This document shows, piece after piece, positions 1-7,692 of a stretch of 64,000 nucleotides of DNA. The DNA comes from Mesorhizobium terrae (GTDB taxonomy: Bacteria; Pseudomonadota; Alphaproteobacteria; Rhizobiales; Rhizobiaceae): NCBI RefSeq assembly GCF_008727715.1, contig NZ_CP044218.1, forward strand, positions 1,240,001 through 1,304,000, in the 5' to 3' direction. Numbering within the stretch: position 1 is the first letter of the stretch; the number at the start of each line of letters is the position of its first letter. Made by a program: the position numbers and the translations under genes. The notes under the pieces were generated by a model, which saw only the letters and a list, made by a program, of their open reading frames with translations, was not told the origin of the DNA and searched no databases.

Positions 1-2
1 CA

Positions 3-425
3 GTCCGGTTCCGCGACGAGGTTGCCGGCTCGCAGTCGGGTGGCTTGAAGTCGCAGAACCTCGAAGGCGGTAGTGGCGGCTTCGGGCCACGCCTCGTGTC
101 CGATTACGCCCTCGACTGCATATCGAAGGTGTCAGCAGTTCGTGCAAGGCTGCATCCAGGCCTATACCGGTTGCTCTACATGGTGGTGATCGACGATTTG
201 TGGGTATGGGAGATCGATGCCAAGAAGGCTGTCCGCAACGCCAAGTCACGCCCCCCAGGGAAGCGCACACAGGCTCAGCGCATCTTTCACGAAGCGCGCC
301 GGCGGCAACTGCAGGCGAGACGCGACCGCATCATCCTCAAGCTTCATAAGGCGCTCGACAGTGCGGCGGTCGTGTTTCGATACATGAGCGAAGCTGAGTA
401 CGACGCGCGCTGGGCGACGCGCTAG
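3..425 (+). CDS. Hypothetical phage protein, 5' end outside window
   Basis: The frame is open to the left edge, so the gene starts upstream; an internal TTG at 45 is an unlikely start. The visible part is about 140 residues and ends at a TAG. It has a hydrophobic/aromatic stretch (LLYMVVIDDLWVWEID) followed by a very basic Arg/Lys-rich linker and a C-terminal helix, the sort of layout seen in small phage DNA- or RNA-binding regulators. It converges on the minus-strand early genes, with its stop overlapping the end of the next gene by 4 bases. Function not recognised. Confidence 0.6.
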   Translation, partial: VRFRDEVAGSQSGGLKSQNLEGGSGGFGPRLVSDYALDCISKVSAVRARLHPGLYRLLYMVVIDDLWVWEIDAKKAVRNAKSRPPGKRTQAQRIFHEARRRQLQARRDRIILKLHKALDSAAVVFRYMSEAEYDARWATR

Positions 426-736
426 TCGGCACCAACGATCTTGTCGACAGCGGCATGCAGCTCCGTCGCTATGGTCCCTGCCCTCTCGCGCAGCGCGCGG
501 ACCTTGGCAAGATCCTCATCAGCTTCCGGCGTCCACGGCTGCAATCCGGCGCGCAGCGCGGCCATCGCAAGGCGGTCCTGCAAGGTCAACTCTGCCTCGG
601 CATCGCGCTTACGGGTGAGCTGGCGGCCGGACAGGCCCATCTGCTCGGCGGCAGCCGATACCTGCTTGCCGTTGAAGCCCATCCGCTCCAGCCAGATCGC
701 GACTTCTGATGGGTTCCTGGTATCCATGTCAGTCAC
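422..736 (-). CDS. Small hypothetical protein, possible HTH
   Basis: A 104-residue protein, last gene of the leftward early operon in view. The segment FNGKQVSAAAEQMGLSGRQL has the spacing of a helix-turn-helix, suggesting a small DNA-binding phage regulator, but no family is recognised. Its start overlaps the stop of the upstream gene by 8 bases, which suggests translational coupling. The C-terminal half is a probable helix rich in Ala, Glu and Arg. Confidence 0.6.
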   Translation of the reverse strand: MTDMDTRNPSEVAIWLERMGFNGKQVSAAAEQMGLSGRQLTRKRDAEAELTLQDRLAMAALRAGLQPWTPEADEDLAKVRALRERAGTIATELHAAVDKIVGAD

Positions 737-1232
737 TCCTAAGCCCTTGCGCCTGGTCCGTGATGGCGCGCGCTTTGACGTAGTTCTCCTCGATCGACAG
801 CAGCCTGATCAGAACTTGCGCCGAGTGCGGAATATCCTGGGCACCATCGATCCATCCCATGACACGCGCCTGCGGTACGCCATAGATCTCGGCGAACTCC
901 GTCGGCGTCAGGTCGGCGTCGACAAGAAGCTGCGCTAGATCGGCGCCGGTGAGCCGATCGTATCCACCTGCCTTGCGAGGGTCGGACATGCGGGATTCGA
1001 GAACGGCCTTCATGACGCGCAATGCCATGAACTCGGCATCCCGCTCGTTGTCGAAGCGGGTAACTCGGTTCTCGCGATCGCGAACCTCGTCAGGAACAAG
1101 GCCGGGCAGCGCGAACTGCCCGGCGAAGCCCTTGCCGGAAGGGTGACGGATTGCCTTGGCAATCGGGCGTGATGCGGGTTTGTCTGCCATCACGTCTGCA
1201 TAGGCGAGATTTTGAACCATGTATATCACCAT
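729..1232 (-). CDS. Phage helix-turn-helix protein
   Basis: Up to 167 residues. The C-terminal half (LTGADLAQLLVDADLTPTEF followed by AEIYGVPQARVMGWIDG) reads as an XRE-like helix-turn-helix of the kind found in phage regulators. The N-terminal half is basic and unassigned. The start is uncertain: the ATG at 1220 has GGTG six bases upstream and is better supported than the ATG at 1232. It follows the sliding-clamp gene by 27 bases, so the two are probably co-transcribed. Confidence 0.65.
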   Translation of the reverse strand: MVIYMVQNLAYADVMADKPASRPIAKAIRHPSGKGFAGQFALPGLVPDEVRDRENRVTRFDNERDAEFMALRVMKAVLESRMSDPRKAGGYDRLTGADLAQLLVDADLTPTEFAEIYGVPQARVMGWIDGAQDIPHSAQVLIRLLSIEENYVKARAITDQAQGLRSD

Positions 1233-1259
1233 TCCGAGAGATTGTTTGGGACGAAGCGT

Positions 1260-2534
1260 TCAGATGCGATGCGGCATCAGCACGCCTTTCCATCCTGCGA
1301 TCGATCCGGTGATCAACGCCGGCGACATTCCGTCCGACATCGCTATCGTCACATCGCGACCGTCCGGTGCGGCGGCGGTCAGAGCATCGAGCAGGTAGCT
1401 GGAGCTGAAGCCAATCTCGATGCGCTCACCGTCATATTGGCAATCGACCTCCATCGAGCCGCCGCCGACGTCAACCTCCTTGATAGAAATCGTGAGAACG
1501 CCGCGCTGGAAGACCAGCTTCACCGCGCCGGCGTTCTTCGACCGGATCGCGGTCACCGCCGCTACGGCACCTGCAAGGCGGCTGGCACGCACCGTGGCCA
1601 ACTTGTCGGTGGCTGTTGGAATGACGCGGGCGTAGTCGGGGAACGTGCCGTCGACCGTCTTAGACAGCAGCGTCACCGGTCCCCACATGACTGCATACTT
1701 GCCCTCGGCCACCATGACCTCAACCGTTGATGGGCAATTCTTGCCCTTCAAGAGACCGTGCATCAGGTGGAGTGACGCCGCCGGAAGGATGACATTGGGC
1801 AGGGCCTTGATGCCATCGACGTCATGGATCTCCTGCCGATAGAGCCGGTGGCCATCGGTCGCGGTTAGTGCCAGCGTGTCGCGATCGACGACATGTAGAA
1901 ATGCCCCGTTCAGATAGTAGCGGGTTTCCTCGGTGCTGATCGCGTCCTTCACGGCATCGATGGCATTCCAGAACGCGGAGCCAGGCAGCACGATCTCGAC
2001 AGGCTCCGATGAGAACCCAGCGACCTCCGGAAAGTCATCGACTGGCAGCGAGTTGATCTCGAAGTTCGCCCGGCCGAGACGGACACTCAGGCGATCGCTG
2101 ACGAAGCTGTTGCGCCGCTCGTCCTCGTAGAGGAGGTTGTCGCGCTCGTCGGTCATGTGCTCGCCTGTGTCCGGATCAATGACAGGCAGGCTCCGGATCG
2201 GCGCTTCCAGCATCTCCAGCGAAAGACGGTTGCGCTCCGTCTCCGGCAACTTGCGCAGAACATCACGCAGAGCGTGCGCCGGGATGGTAGTGGCGAACTC
2301 GTCGGACACGTTCGCCCGAACGTTCACCGATACCTGCATGTCTAGATTGGTAGCAGTAAGCGTGATGCAACGGTCAATGTCGGGCGTCTTGCTCATCCGG
2401 ACGTTCGACAAGATCGGGATGGTGGCGTGCTTCTCGACGGCGCCGATGATGATGCTGAGGGCCGCGAGCATGTCGTCGCGCTCCATAAGTGCAGACGGGC
2501 CAGCGTGGGAATGGACGATAGTCATGGCGTTCAC
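1260..2534 (-). CDS. dnaN: DNA polymerase III beta-clamp-like protein
   Basis: About 424 residues, against about 366 for a typical bacterial clamp. The order of DnaN segments is recognisable: an N-terminal domain with AVEKHATIPILSNVRM and TATNLDMQVSV, a middle domain with LTATDGHRLY, and a C-terminal end GVLMPHRI that matches the usual MPxRx terminus. The clamp would encircle DNA and hold a polymerase during phage replication. An extra acidic segment (about residues 115-150) separates domains 1 and 2 and explains part of the extra length. A GTG start at 2534 is chosen because GGAGAG lies 5 bases upstream and the operon hairpin lies 15 bases upstream; the ATG at 2525 is the alternative. Confidence 0.88.
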   Translation of the reverse strand: MNAMTIVHSHAGPSALMERDDMLAALSIIIGAVEKHATIPILSNVRMSKTPDIDRCITLTATNLDMQVSVNVRANVSDEFATTIPAHALRDVLRKLPETERNRLSLEMLEAPIRSLPVIDPDTGEHMTDERDNLLYEDERRNSFVSDRLSVRLGRANFEINSLPVDDFPEVAGFSSEPVEIVLPGSAFWNAIDAVKDAISTEETRYYLNGAFLHVVDRDTLALTATDGHRLYRQEIHDVDGIKALPNVILPAASLHLMHGLLKGKNCPSTVEVMVAEGKYAVMWGPVTLLSKTVDGTFPDYARVIPTATDKLATVRASRLAGAVAAVTAIRSKNAGAVKLVFQRGVLTISIKEVDVGGGSMEVDCQYDGERIEIGFSSSYLLDALTAAAPDGRDVTIAMSDGMSPALITGSIAGWKGVLMPHRI

Positions 2535-2549
2535 AGGTTCTCTCCAGGT

Positions 2550-2561
2550 TGCATGATTGCA
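2550..2561 (-). promoter_or_regulatory. Operon hairpin a (TGC/GCA stem)
   Basis: In the RNA sense UGC-AAUCAU-GCA, preceded by CCC. It lies 15 bases before the GTG start of the clamp gene. The stem sequence differs from most other copies but still pairs. Confidence 0.6.
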
Positions 2562-2598
2562 GGGGCGGCGCCCGGCCGAAGCCGAGCGCCTAGACGTT

Positions 2599-2781
2599 TC
2601 AGCTTTGCGCCAGTTCGTAGCGATCGCCGTTCTTGTCGGTGGCGATAGTCGGTACGCCGTTGGCACCACCGGTGATCTTGTCCACGCCGAGCACCTTGAT
2701 CGCCTTTCCCTCAGCGTCGACGGCGTTGATGGTAATGCGGCCGCCGGCGCGCTTGGCAGTCCAACCGTTAAGCTTGTTCAT
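2599..2781 (-). CDS. Small conserved-looking phage protein
   Basis: A 60-residue protein with a compact beta-rich look (WTAKRAGGRITINAVDAEGK and then IKVLGVDKITG). The ATG at 2781 has CGGAG eight bases upstream. It sits between the ParB-domain gene and the clamp gene and is probably in the same transcript. No function recognised. Confidence 0.65.
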   Translation of the reverse strand: MNKLNGWTAKRAGGRITINAVDAEGKAIKVLGVDKITGGANGVPTIATDKNGDRYELAQS

Positions 2782-2823
2782 TTCGATCTCCGTTGCGGTG
2801 TCATTGTTGACTGGGGTTTTCGC

Positions 2824-4704
2824 TCACGCGCCGATCTTGGCGGCGAGTTCTCGACGTTTTGCCTTGTGCTCTTCCTCCTTCTTCTTGAGTGACTGTTTCT
2901 TGGCAGGCGCCGCCTTCTTGCCCTTCAACGCATAGCCCTTGATGCGCAGCGCAGCAGGCAGCCAGCCAGTCTCCTTCGCCTTGTCGGCCGCCTCGCGCGC
3001 CATGTCTGCCTTCTTGGCTTTGGACGAAGGATTGCCGGTCATCTCCTTCATGGCCGCGTCGATCATGGGCTTGGTGCAGGCAGCGAACCAAGCTTCTGCA
3101 TCGAAGGCCGCGACAGGATCGGCGGCGAAAGCGGTCATGAACTCCGACCTGACCCGTTCGCGGATACCGTCGTTCGTATAATCTTTCTGGAACCACTTCT
3201 CCGTCAGGTCGATCGTCATGGCAAACAACCCGGCGACATGAGCGAGCAACTCATCGCCTGTCTTCTTCGACAGATATTCGAACGCTTTATGGATGCCTCG
3301 GCTCTTAGAGTCGCTGCGGGAACCATAACCGTATACGTCGACACGCTGGACCTGCAGCCTGGTCGGGCGGCCGATGCCCATACAGTGTTCGTCCTGGTGC
3401 TCCAGCATCGAGGCGATGAGTGCCAGCGCCATATGCGGATTGGCCTGCACGGCCACCTTGAGAGCTGCCGTTGACGTCTCGCCGATCTTGTCCTTGAGCG
3501 GCTGCGTTAGTGCCAGAGGGTCCTTCGTCGCCTTGGCTGCGGCAGCCAGCGGTTCGTCGCCATCATCCGCTTCGCCGTCTGCGTTGAGCTTGGCACCTGG
3601 CTTCAGGCAACCACGGCGGATGCGAAGTGTCTCCGCGTCGAAGACGATTCCGGTTGCCGCCACCTGCTCGGCCGAGAAGCAGTTCGCCTTGGCTTCAAGG
3701 GAATCGTATTCTGCGTTGAGCTTCTCAACCTCCGGATCGTCTTCCATCGCGCCTTCGAGTTCATCGGCGATGGCATCCATCCGAGCCGTTTCTTCGTTGG
3801 TGAGTTCGATGCCTGCCGGCGAGACAGCACGAACCGCATAGGCGTCGTTGATGCCAAGCTCCTCGGTTGTGGCAAAGAACGCCCAGCCTTCGGCAAGCGC
3901 TTCGGCGCGCAGCTTTTCGATGGCCTCCGCCTTCAGCCCAGGGATGAGGTCGGTACTGATCCACATCGAATCTTCGCCGAACAGATCCTCGTGGACGATA
4001 CCGCCAGCCGCTTGGTAGGCGTCGACGCCGATAAAGCTGGCCAGGGCGCTGGTGGCTTCAACTGCTGTGTGCCGCATCGCGTTCTTGATGGCCCACGATT
4101 CGCCTCGATTGTAATTCCCGGCGTCATTGAAGTGTTTGATCTGCGCGTCCTGATCGGGATTGGTGGTGTACGCGCAGGCCGCGCCGAAGTTGACCTTGCC
4201 ATCCTCGAATGCCGCCAGGATTTCTGGATGCAGCCGCGCCAGCGCCAGCCGCCCCTTAACGTAACGATCAGTCTGGCCGAAATGGAGCGCAACATCCTCA
4301 ACGGATTTTCCGCCCTCGACGAGTTTCAGGAATGCACGGAACTCGTCGGCCGGCGTCATCTGCTCGCGGATCAGGTTTTCGGCGAGAGATAGTTCGGTAG
4401 CGGTTGCATCGTCGGTGTCCCGGATGGTGATTGGCACCGGGTGGTCTGACGGGAGTTTTCCCTCCTGCACGAGCTCGCCCAAGGCTATCCATCGGCGCCC
4501 GCCGGCAAAGATGCGGTAGAGCTGCCCTCCGAGATCGGCGTCGCCGGTGACTGGCGGCCGCACTGCAATCGGCTGGATGATGTCGTGCGCGAGGATCGAA
4601 GCCTTCATCTCCACGATTGCCTCGCGGCTGTGCTTCTTGCGGACGTTTGCAGCGTCGTCACGGATGAGACGGTCGAAAGGTACTTTCGGTTGTTCGGACT
4701 GCAT
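2824..4704 (-). CDS. ParB N-terminal domain protein
   Basis: A 626-residue protein. Residues 1-150 form a ParB/Srx-type domain, with AGGRRWIALGELV and TELSLAENLIREQMTPADEF matching ParB boxes I and II; an HTH-like region (FGQTDRYVKGRLALA) follows. The long C-terminal region is acidic, then Lys/Glu-rich at the end. In chromosomes and plasmids such proteins bind centromere-like sites; related large phage and plasmid versions are common in accessory DNA, where their role is less clear. No ParA partner is seen here, so partition is not proven. The ATG at 4704 has GGAGAAACC just upstream and hairpin b 18 bases away. Confidence 0.85.
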   Translation of the reverse strand: MQSEQPKVPFDRLIRDDAANVRKKHSREAIVEMKASILAHDIIQPIAVRPPVTGDADLGGQLYRIFAGGRRWIALGELVQEGKLPSDHPVPITIRDTDDATATELSLAENLIREQMTPADEFRAFLKLVEGGKSVEDVALHFGQTDRYVKGRLALARLHPEILAAFEDGKVNFGAACAYTTNPDQDAQIKHFNDAGNYNRGESWAIKNAMRHTAVEATSALASFIGVDAYQAAGGIVHEDLFGEDSMWISTDLIPGLKAEAIEKLRAEALAEGWAFFATTEELGINDAYAVRAVSPAGIELTNEETARMDAIADELEGAMEDDPEVEKLNAEYDSLEAKANCFSAEQVAATGIVFDAETLRIRRGCLKPGAKLNADGEADDGDEPLAAAAKATKDPLALTQPLKDKIGETSTAALKVAVQANPHMALALIASMLEHQDEHCMGIGRPTRLQVQRVDVYGYGSRSDSKSRGIHKAFEYLSKKTGDELLAHVAGLFAMTIDLTEKWFQKDYTNDGIRERVRSEFMTAFAADPVAAFDAEAWFAACTKPMIDAAMKEMTGNPSSKAKKADMAREAADKAKETGWLPAALRIKGYALKGKKAAPAKKQSLKKKEEEHKAKRRELAAKIGA

Positions 4705-4722
4705 GCGTGGTTTCTCCTGTAT

Positions 4723-4734
4723 GGCATGATTGCC
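4723..4734 (-). promoter_or_regulatory. Operon hairpin b (GGC/GCC stem)
   Basis: RNA sense GGC-AAUCAU-GCC, preceded by CCC, 18 bases before the ParB-domain start. The arms are swapped relative to the common GCC/GGC form, which keeps pairing but changes the sequence. Confidence 0.65.
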
Positions 4735-4759
4735 GGGTGGTGAGCGGCTGGCCGCCGCA

Positions 4760-4975
4760 TTACTTCCAGAGGATCAGATCCGATCCATCCAGAAACTGAA
4801 GACGTTCGTCGACAGACGTCGCCTTGCTGGTTGTGCCGGCGCCGTAGCGCACGAACACGATTCTTGCCTCGACGTTTACGGAGGTGACGATGCCCTGCTC
4901 GGGCCGGGCATTTGGGTGAGCCGCCGTGTAGATGACGGTGCGGCCGACCCAAGGGTGAGTAAAATCAACTGGCAT
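4760..4975 (-). CDS. Small hypothetical phage protein
   Basis: A 71-residue protein starting at the ATG at 4975, which has a strong GGAGG site 7 bases upstream. The body (WVGRTVIYTAAHPNARPEQG and then IVTSVNVEARIVFVRYG) looks like a small SH3-like beta barrel. It overlaps the end of the DUF1653 gene by 11 bases. Function unknown. Confidence 0.65.
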   Translation of the reverse strand: MPVDFTHPWVGRTVIYTAAHPNARPEQGIVTSVNVEARIVFVRYGAGTTSKATSVDERLQFLDGSDLILWK

Positions 4976-5483
4976 CGGTGCCCTCCAGAACTTCAAAGCG
5001 TCCGTCTTCAAACTCCTCGCGGGGACGTGCCCACAGCGAACCGTCATCGACGCTGCGATAGATGGCGACTTCCCGAAGATCGACCAAGGCGGTCTCGTCC
5101 TCGTCGACGGCTATGTCGCGCCAGTGTTCAGCCTGCATCTTACCGATGCCGATCAGCGCGTATGTGCTGCCCCGCTTCTTGTGACGGTGGGTTGGCGCGT
5201 CCTGCGAGCCCTGCACTGGATGGGATGCGAGCGCTTCGGCAACTTTCCCGCAATCTGCACCGCTCGTATGGCACCGAGGACAGCAAACATCGCTGTCGTC
5301 GCCGAAACTATCGGTGCCGCAATGCTTCGACGAGCCTACCCAGCCGCAATGATCACATGAGGCAAGATAGTAGGGCTCGCTTGCCTCGAGCGAGACGATC
5401 GGGCCAGAGTAGGCAGCCATCTGCTTGAGGTCTTCGAGACGATGTTCCTCTGGCGTCATTGCGCCATCCTCATTGTCAGTCAT
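4965..5483 (-). CDS. DUF1653-type protein with N-terminal zinc ribbon
   Basis: A 172-residue protein. Residues 30-70 hold Cys pairs (SCDHCGWVG, DVCCPRCH) consistent with a zinc ribbon. The C-terminal part (GSTYALIGIGKMQAEHWRDI and later DGSLWARPREEFEDGRF) matches the DUF1653 pattern of a small beta domain ending in LWxRPxxxF. The start ATG at 5483 has AAGGAAA upstream and hairpin c 15 bases away. It overlaps the methyltransferase stop by 4 bases. Its biochemical role is unknown. Confidence 0.7.
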   Translation of the reverse strand: MTDNEDGAMTPEEHRLEDLKQMAAYSGPIVSLEASEPYYLASCDHCGWVGSSKHCGTDSFGDDSDVCCPRCHTSGADCGKVAEALASHPVQGSQDAPTHRHKKRGSTYALIGIGKMQAEHWRDIAVDEDETALVDLREVAIYRSVDDGSLWARPREEFEDGRFEVLEGTDAS

Positions 5484-6316
5484 GTTGATTTCCTTTCTGC
5501 CATGTTTGGCGGGACAGTGAAGTCGAACGCCATCTGGCCGGCCTTGGGTGGCGCGGCCTTTGAGACTTTGCGGATGATGGGCTCCGGCGCTTCGATTGCC
5601 GGCACTGCGATCGGCTCTGTCGGCGCCGGCGTTGCGATATCGAACCGCTTCGGAAACAACCAAGCAGTCGGCGTCAACGAGTAGGCCCACTCTTGCAACG
5701 TCAGGGCGTTCCCATGCACTACGATGCCCGAAACGCCGGCAAGCGACGTCTGAATGTAGCAACCAGCCATCGCCTTGAACTCAACATCGATCATCTGCCA
5801 GTGGCAGTGCCGGGCAGGTTCGAAGCCCTGCTCGCGCATGATCTCCGCAACGGCGAGAACCATGCCGCCCATGCCGGCGGCAGGCTCATGCGCGGTGAAG
5901 TAGCCGCGCGGTGAGGCCGCGATCATCTCGCCAAGGTCAGGCATGTTCACTCGGGCGATTAGGCTAGAGAGCTCATGCGGCGTGAAGAACTGGCCGTGGT
6001 CCTTCGAGCCGCCGATATCCATGTAGACCGGGCCGAGGAAGTCTTCGCACTTCGCCTCGAGCGCTTCGACCGTGTGGCCCAGCATCTCAACCAGCGCCGC
6101 CATAGTCTCCTTCGGGTGACGGCAGCGGCGGACGATCTTCATGTATTCGTCCTCGTTCTGCTGCCAGGCATCACCGTGCAGGAACGCGCCGCGGATTGAT
6201 CGATAGCCAGCTTCAAGGAATGCACGGAAGGCGTCGTATTGGGTCCAACCTTCCTGACGGCTCAGGGATTGGGCAAGGCGGACGAACGCCTTGCGGTGGG
6301 TGTCATGCGGATGCAT
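5480..6316 (-). CDS. N6-adenine DNA methyltransferase-like protein
   Basis: A 278-residue protein. KDHGQFFTPHELSSLIAR followed by HEPAAGMGGMVLA matches the TPxxL entry helix and the SAM-binding motif I of HsdM-type N6-adenine methylases. The catalytic (D/N)PP(Y/F) motif expected about 60 residues later is not seen; the corresponding region reads LTPTAWLF. It may therefore be a divergent or inactive methylase that only binds SAM or DNA. Start ATG at 6316 has GGAG 7 bases upstream and hairpin d 17 bases upstream. Phages use such enzymes to mask restriction sites. Confidence 0.75.
   Translation of the reverse strand: MHPHDTHRKAFVRLAQSLSRQEGWTQYDAFRAFLEAGYRSIRGAFLHGDAWQQNEDEYMKIVRRCRHPKETMAALVEMLGHTVEALEAKCEDFLGPVYMDIGGSKDHGQFFTPHELSSLIARVNMPDLGEMIAASPRGYFTAHEPAAGMGGMVLAVAEIMREQGFEPARHCHWQMIDVEFKAMAGCYIQTSLAGVSGIVVHGNALTLQEWAYSLTPTAWLFPKRFDIATPAPTEPIAVPAIEAPEPIIRKVSKAAPPKAGQMAFDFTVPPNMAERKST
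5499..5510 (-). promoter_or_regulatory. Operon hairpin c (GCC/GGC stem)
   Basis: RNA sense GCC-AAACAU-GGC with CCC before it, 15 bases before the DUF1653 start. It lies inside the 3' end of the methyltransferase gene, where it is translated as PPNMAE, so the element is kept even though it overlaps coding sequence. Confidence 0.65.
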
Positions 6317-6333
6317 CCGCGATCTCCATCTTT

Positions 6334-6345
6334 GCCATAGTCGGC
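6334..6345 (-). promoter_or_regulatory. Operon hairpin d (GCC/GGC stem)
   Basis: RNA sense GCC-GACUAU-GGC, CCC before it, 17 bases before the methyltransferase start. Confidence 0.6.
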
Positions 6346-6369
6346 GGGTTCGATCAGGTTGGCCGGTAG

Positions 6370-7206
6370 CTATTTCTTGCGGGCGCCTACCTCCCGGGCG
6401 CGGTGTTCGAGCTTGGCGGTGGCCATGATGATCGGCTTCAACTCAGTCGGAGCATGGTCATAGTCGCGGCCGTATTTCCCGTTGAGGCGGGGCAGCATAG
6501 CGCGCGGCACGGCCTCCCAATTCGACGGGTCGGTGTTGAGCCTGTCACCGTTTATGCATTTGAGCGCCATGCCGACAGGCAATTGACCATTGGCATCTTC
6601 CCACCGGATCTTCTGGACAGTCTGCCAGCGCGACTGTCGCGGAAGGCCATCATGGACCTTCCGTTCAAGATACCCTTCTTTGCTGAACCGCTCGGTTCCG
6701 ATCGGTTTGTACTTCTCGGCAGCGGCACCCGTTATGCCGCCCTTCTTGAACTGGGTCTTGCGGGCATTCGGGTGGCGCCCGCCTTTGCCCGGAGGACACC
6801 GCTTTCCTTTGTTGACGGGCGTCATGCCCTTCTCGAAACAGCCTGTGCGGCCCGTCTTCCAGCCTTTCCGCTTGCGGAGAGCATGCAGGAATCTGGGATA
6901 GACATCCTCGCGGCCGAACTTGGTGCAGAACTCGCGGCAGTAGTCGGAGACGACCATGTCGGCGTTATCTCGAAGCCAGTTCATTTCCTCCGTCGAGAAT
7001 TTTCGATGGCGACCGTAGAATCGACCCGGGGCACGCCCGACGAACCATCCCTTGCGCTTCCTCAGCCCGTGGAGGTTGAGCGCGGAGATATCGTTTCTAC
7101 GAAACAGCTCGACGAAAGCACTGTGATAGTCGCTGATGATCATCGTGCGATTGGCTTCGAGCCAAGCCATCTCGTCGTCGCTGTAATGGATTGGCCGCCC
7201 CCTCAT
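6370..7206 (-). CDS. HNH-type endonuclease with duplicated N-terminal module
   Basis: A 278-residue protein. Two repeats of about 55 residues lie at residues 7-60 and 67-120: YSDDEMAWLEANRTMIISDY and FSTEEMNWLRDNADMVVSDY, each ending in LRKRKGW. They look like DNA-binding modules. The C-terminal part (YKPIGTERFSKEGYLERKV, RWEDANGQLP, LKCINGDRLNTDPSNWE) matches phage HNH_3-type nucleases, although the usual HxxG/HNDGN histidine is a Cys here (KCINGD). This could be a free-standing homing endonuclease or a processing nuclease. It overlaps the upstream gene by 4 bases. Confidence 0.75.
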   Translation of the reverse strand: MRGRPIHYSDDEMAWLEANRTMIISDYHSAFVELFRRNDISALNLHGLRKRKGWFVGRAPGRFYGRHRKFSTEEMNWLRDNADMVVSDYCREFCTKFGREDVYPRFLHALRKRKGWKTGRTGCFEKGMTPVNKGKRCPPGKGGRHPNARKTQFKKGGITGAAAEKYKPIGTERFSKEGYLERKVHDGLPRQSRWQTVQKIRWEDANGQLPVGMALKCINGDRLNTDPSNWEAVPRAMLPRLNGKYGRDYDHAPTELKPIIMATAKLEHRAREVGARKK

Positions 7207-7454
7207 TTCCCGTCGATCTCCCTGGGCCCGGAGAGCATTGGCAGGTCTTTGCGGAACCTGTCGCCGTGGTTTGCGACCAGCGTCGCAGCAGCAATTCCAA
7301 GGCGTGCGTTGTCGACGATCTTGTCCGCGATCTGGACCATCGCCTCCGTGCGCTGGACTTCCGCTTCGAGCTCATCGCTGGTCAATCCCTCTTGCGAGAG
7401 ACGCTCCATCTGCGCGAACAAATGATCGTTGAGATCGGTGATACGGTTCTTCAT
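7203..7454 (-). CDS. Small alpha-helical phage protein
   Basis: An 83-residue, largely helical protein (FAQMERLSQEGLTSDELEAE and then EAMVQIADKIVDNARLG). It resembles the small conserved helical proteins often found in early operons of rhizobial phages. Hairpin e lies 18 bases upstream of the ATG at 7454, and its stop overlaps the HNH gene start, forming a coupled pair. Confidence 0.65.
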   Translation of the reverse strand: MKNRITDLNDHLFAQMERLSQEGLTSDELEAEVQRTEAMVQIADKIVDNARLGIAAATLVANHGDRFRKDLPMLSGPREIDGK

Positions 7455-7472
7455 TGTAGATCTCCTTGCGGT

Positions 7473-7484
7473 GCCATAAGTGGC
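7473..7484 (-). promoter_or_regulatory. Operon hairpin e (GCC/GGC stem)
   Basis: RNA sense GCC-ACUUAU-GGC, CCC before it, 18 bases before the start at 7454. Confidence 0.6.
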
Positions 7485-7509
7485 GGGGTGCGGCGGTCAG
7501 GCTGCGGTA

Positions 7510-7680
7510 TCACTCTATCGGCGCAGGACCTTCGCGCCAAGACTCTCTCGGGTCGAGCAAGCTGCGGTACCGGAGCCGAACTGGAACGCTCCGGACGTCA
7601 ACCTGCTCCTCGTACTTCTTGCCGGCCTGAGTGGCGTCCACCCACTCAGCGCCGTCATAGTCAAAGTCTGCTCTGGCCAT
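7510..7680 (-). CDS. Small acidic phage protein (56 aa)
   Basis: A short gene that is easy to miss. The ATG at 7680 has a perfect GGAGG with good spacing upstream. The product begins MARADFDYDGAEWVDA and continues with KKYEEQVDVRSVPVRLRYRS, then stops at TGA. It lies 12 bases after the stop of the vWA gene in the same direction, fitting a co-transcribed small gene. Function unknown. Confidence 0.6.
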   Translation of the reverse strand: MARADFDYDGAEWVDATQAGKKYEEQVDVRSVPVRLRYRSLLDPRESWREGPAPIE

Positions 7681-7692
7681 TGTCGATGCCTC

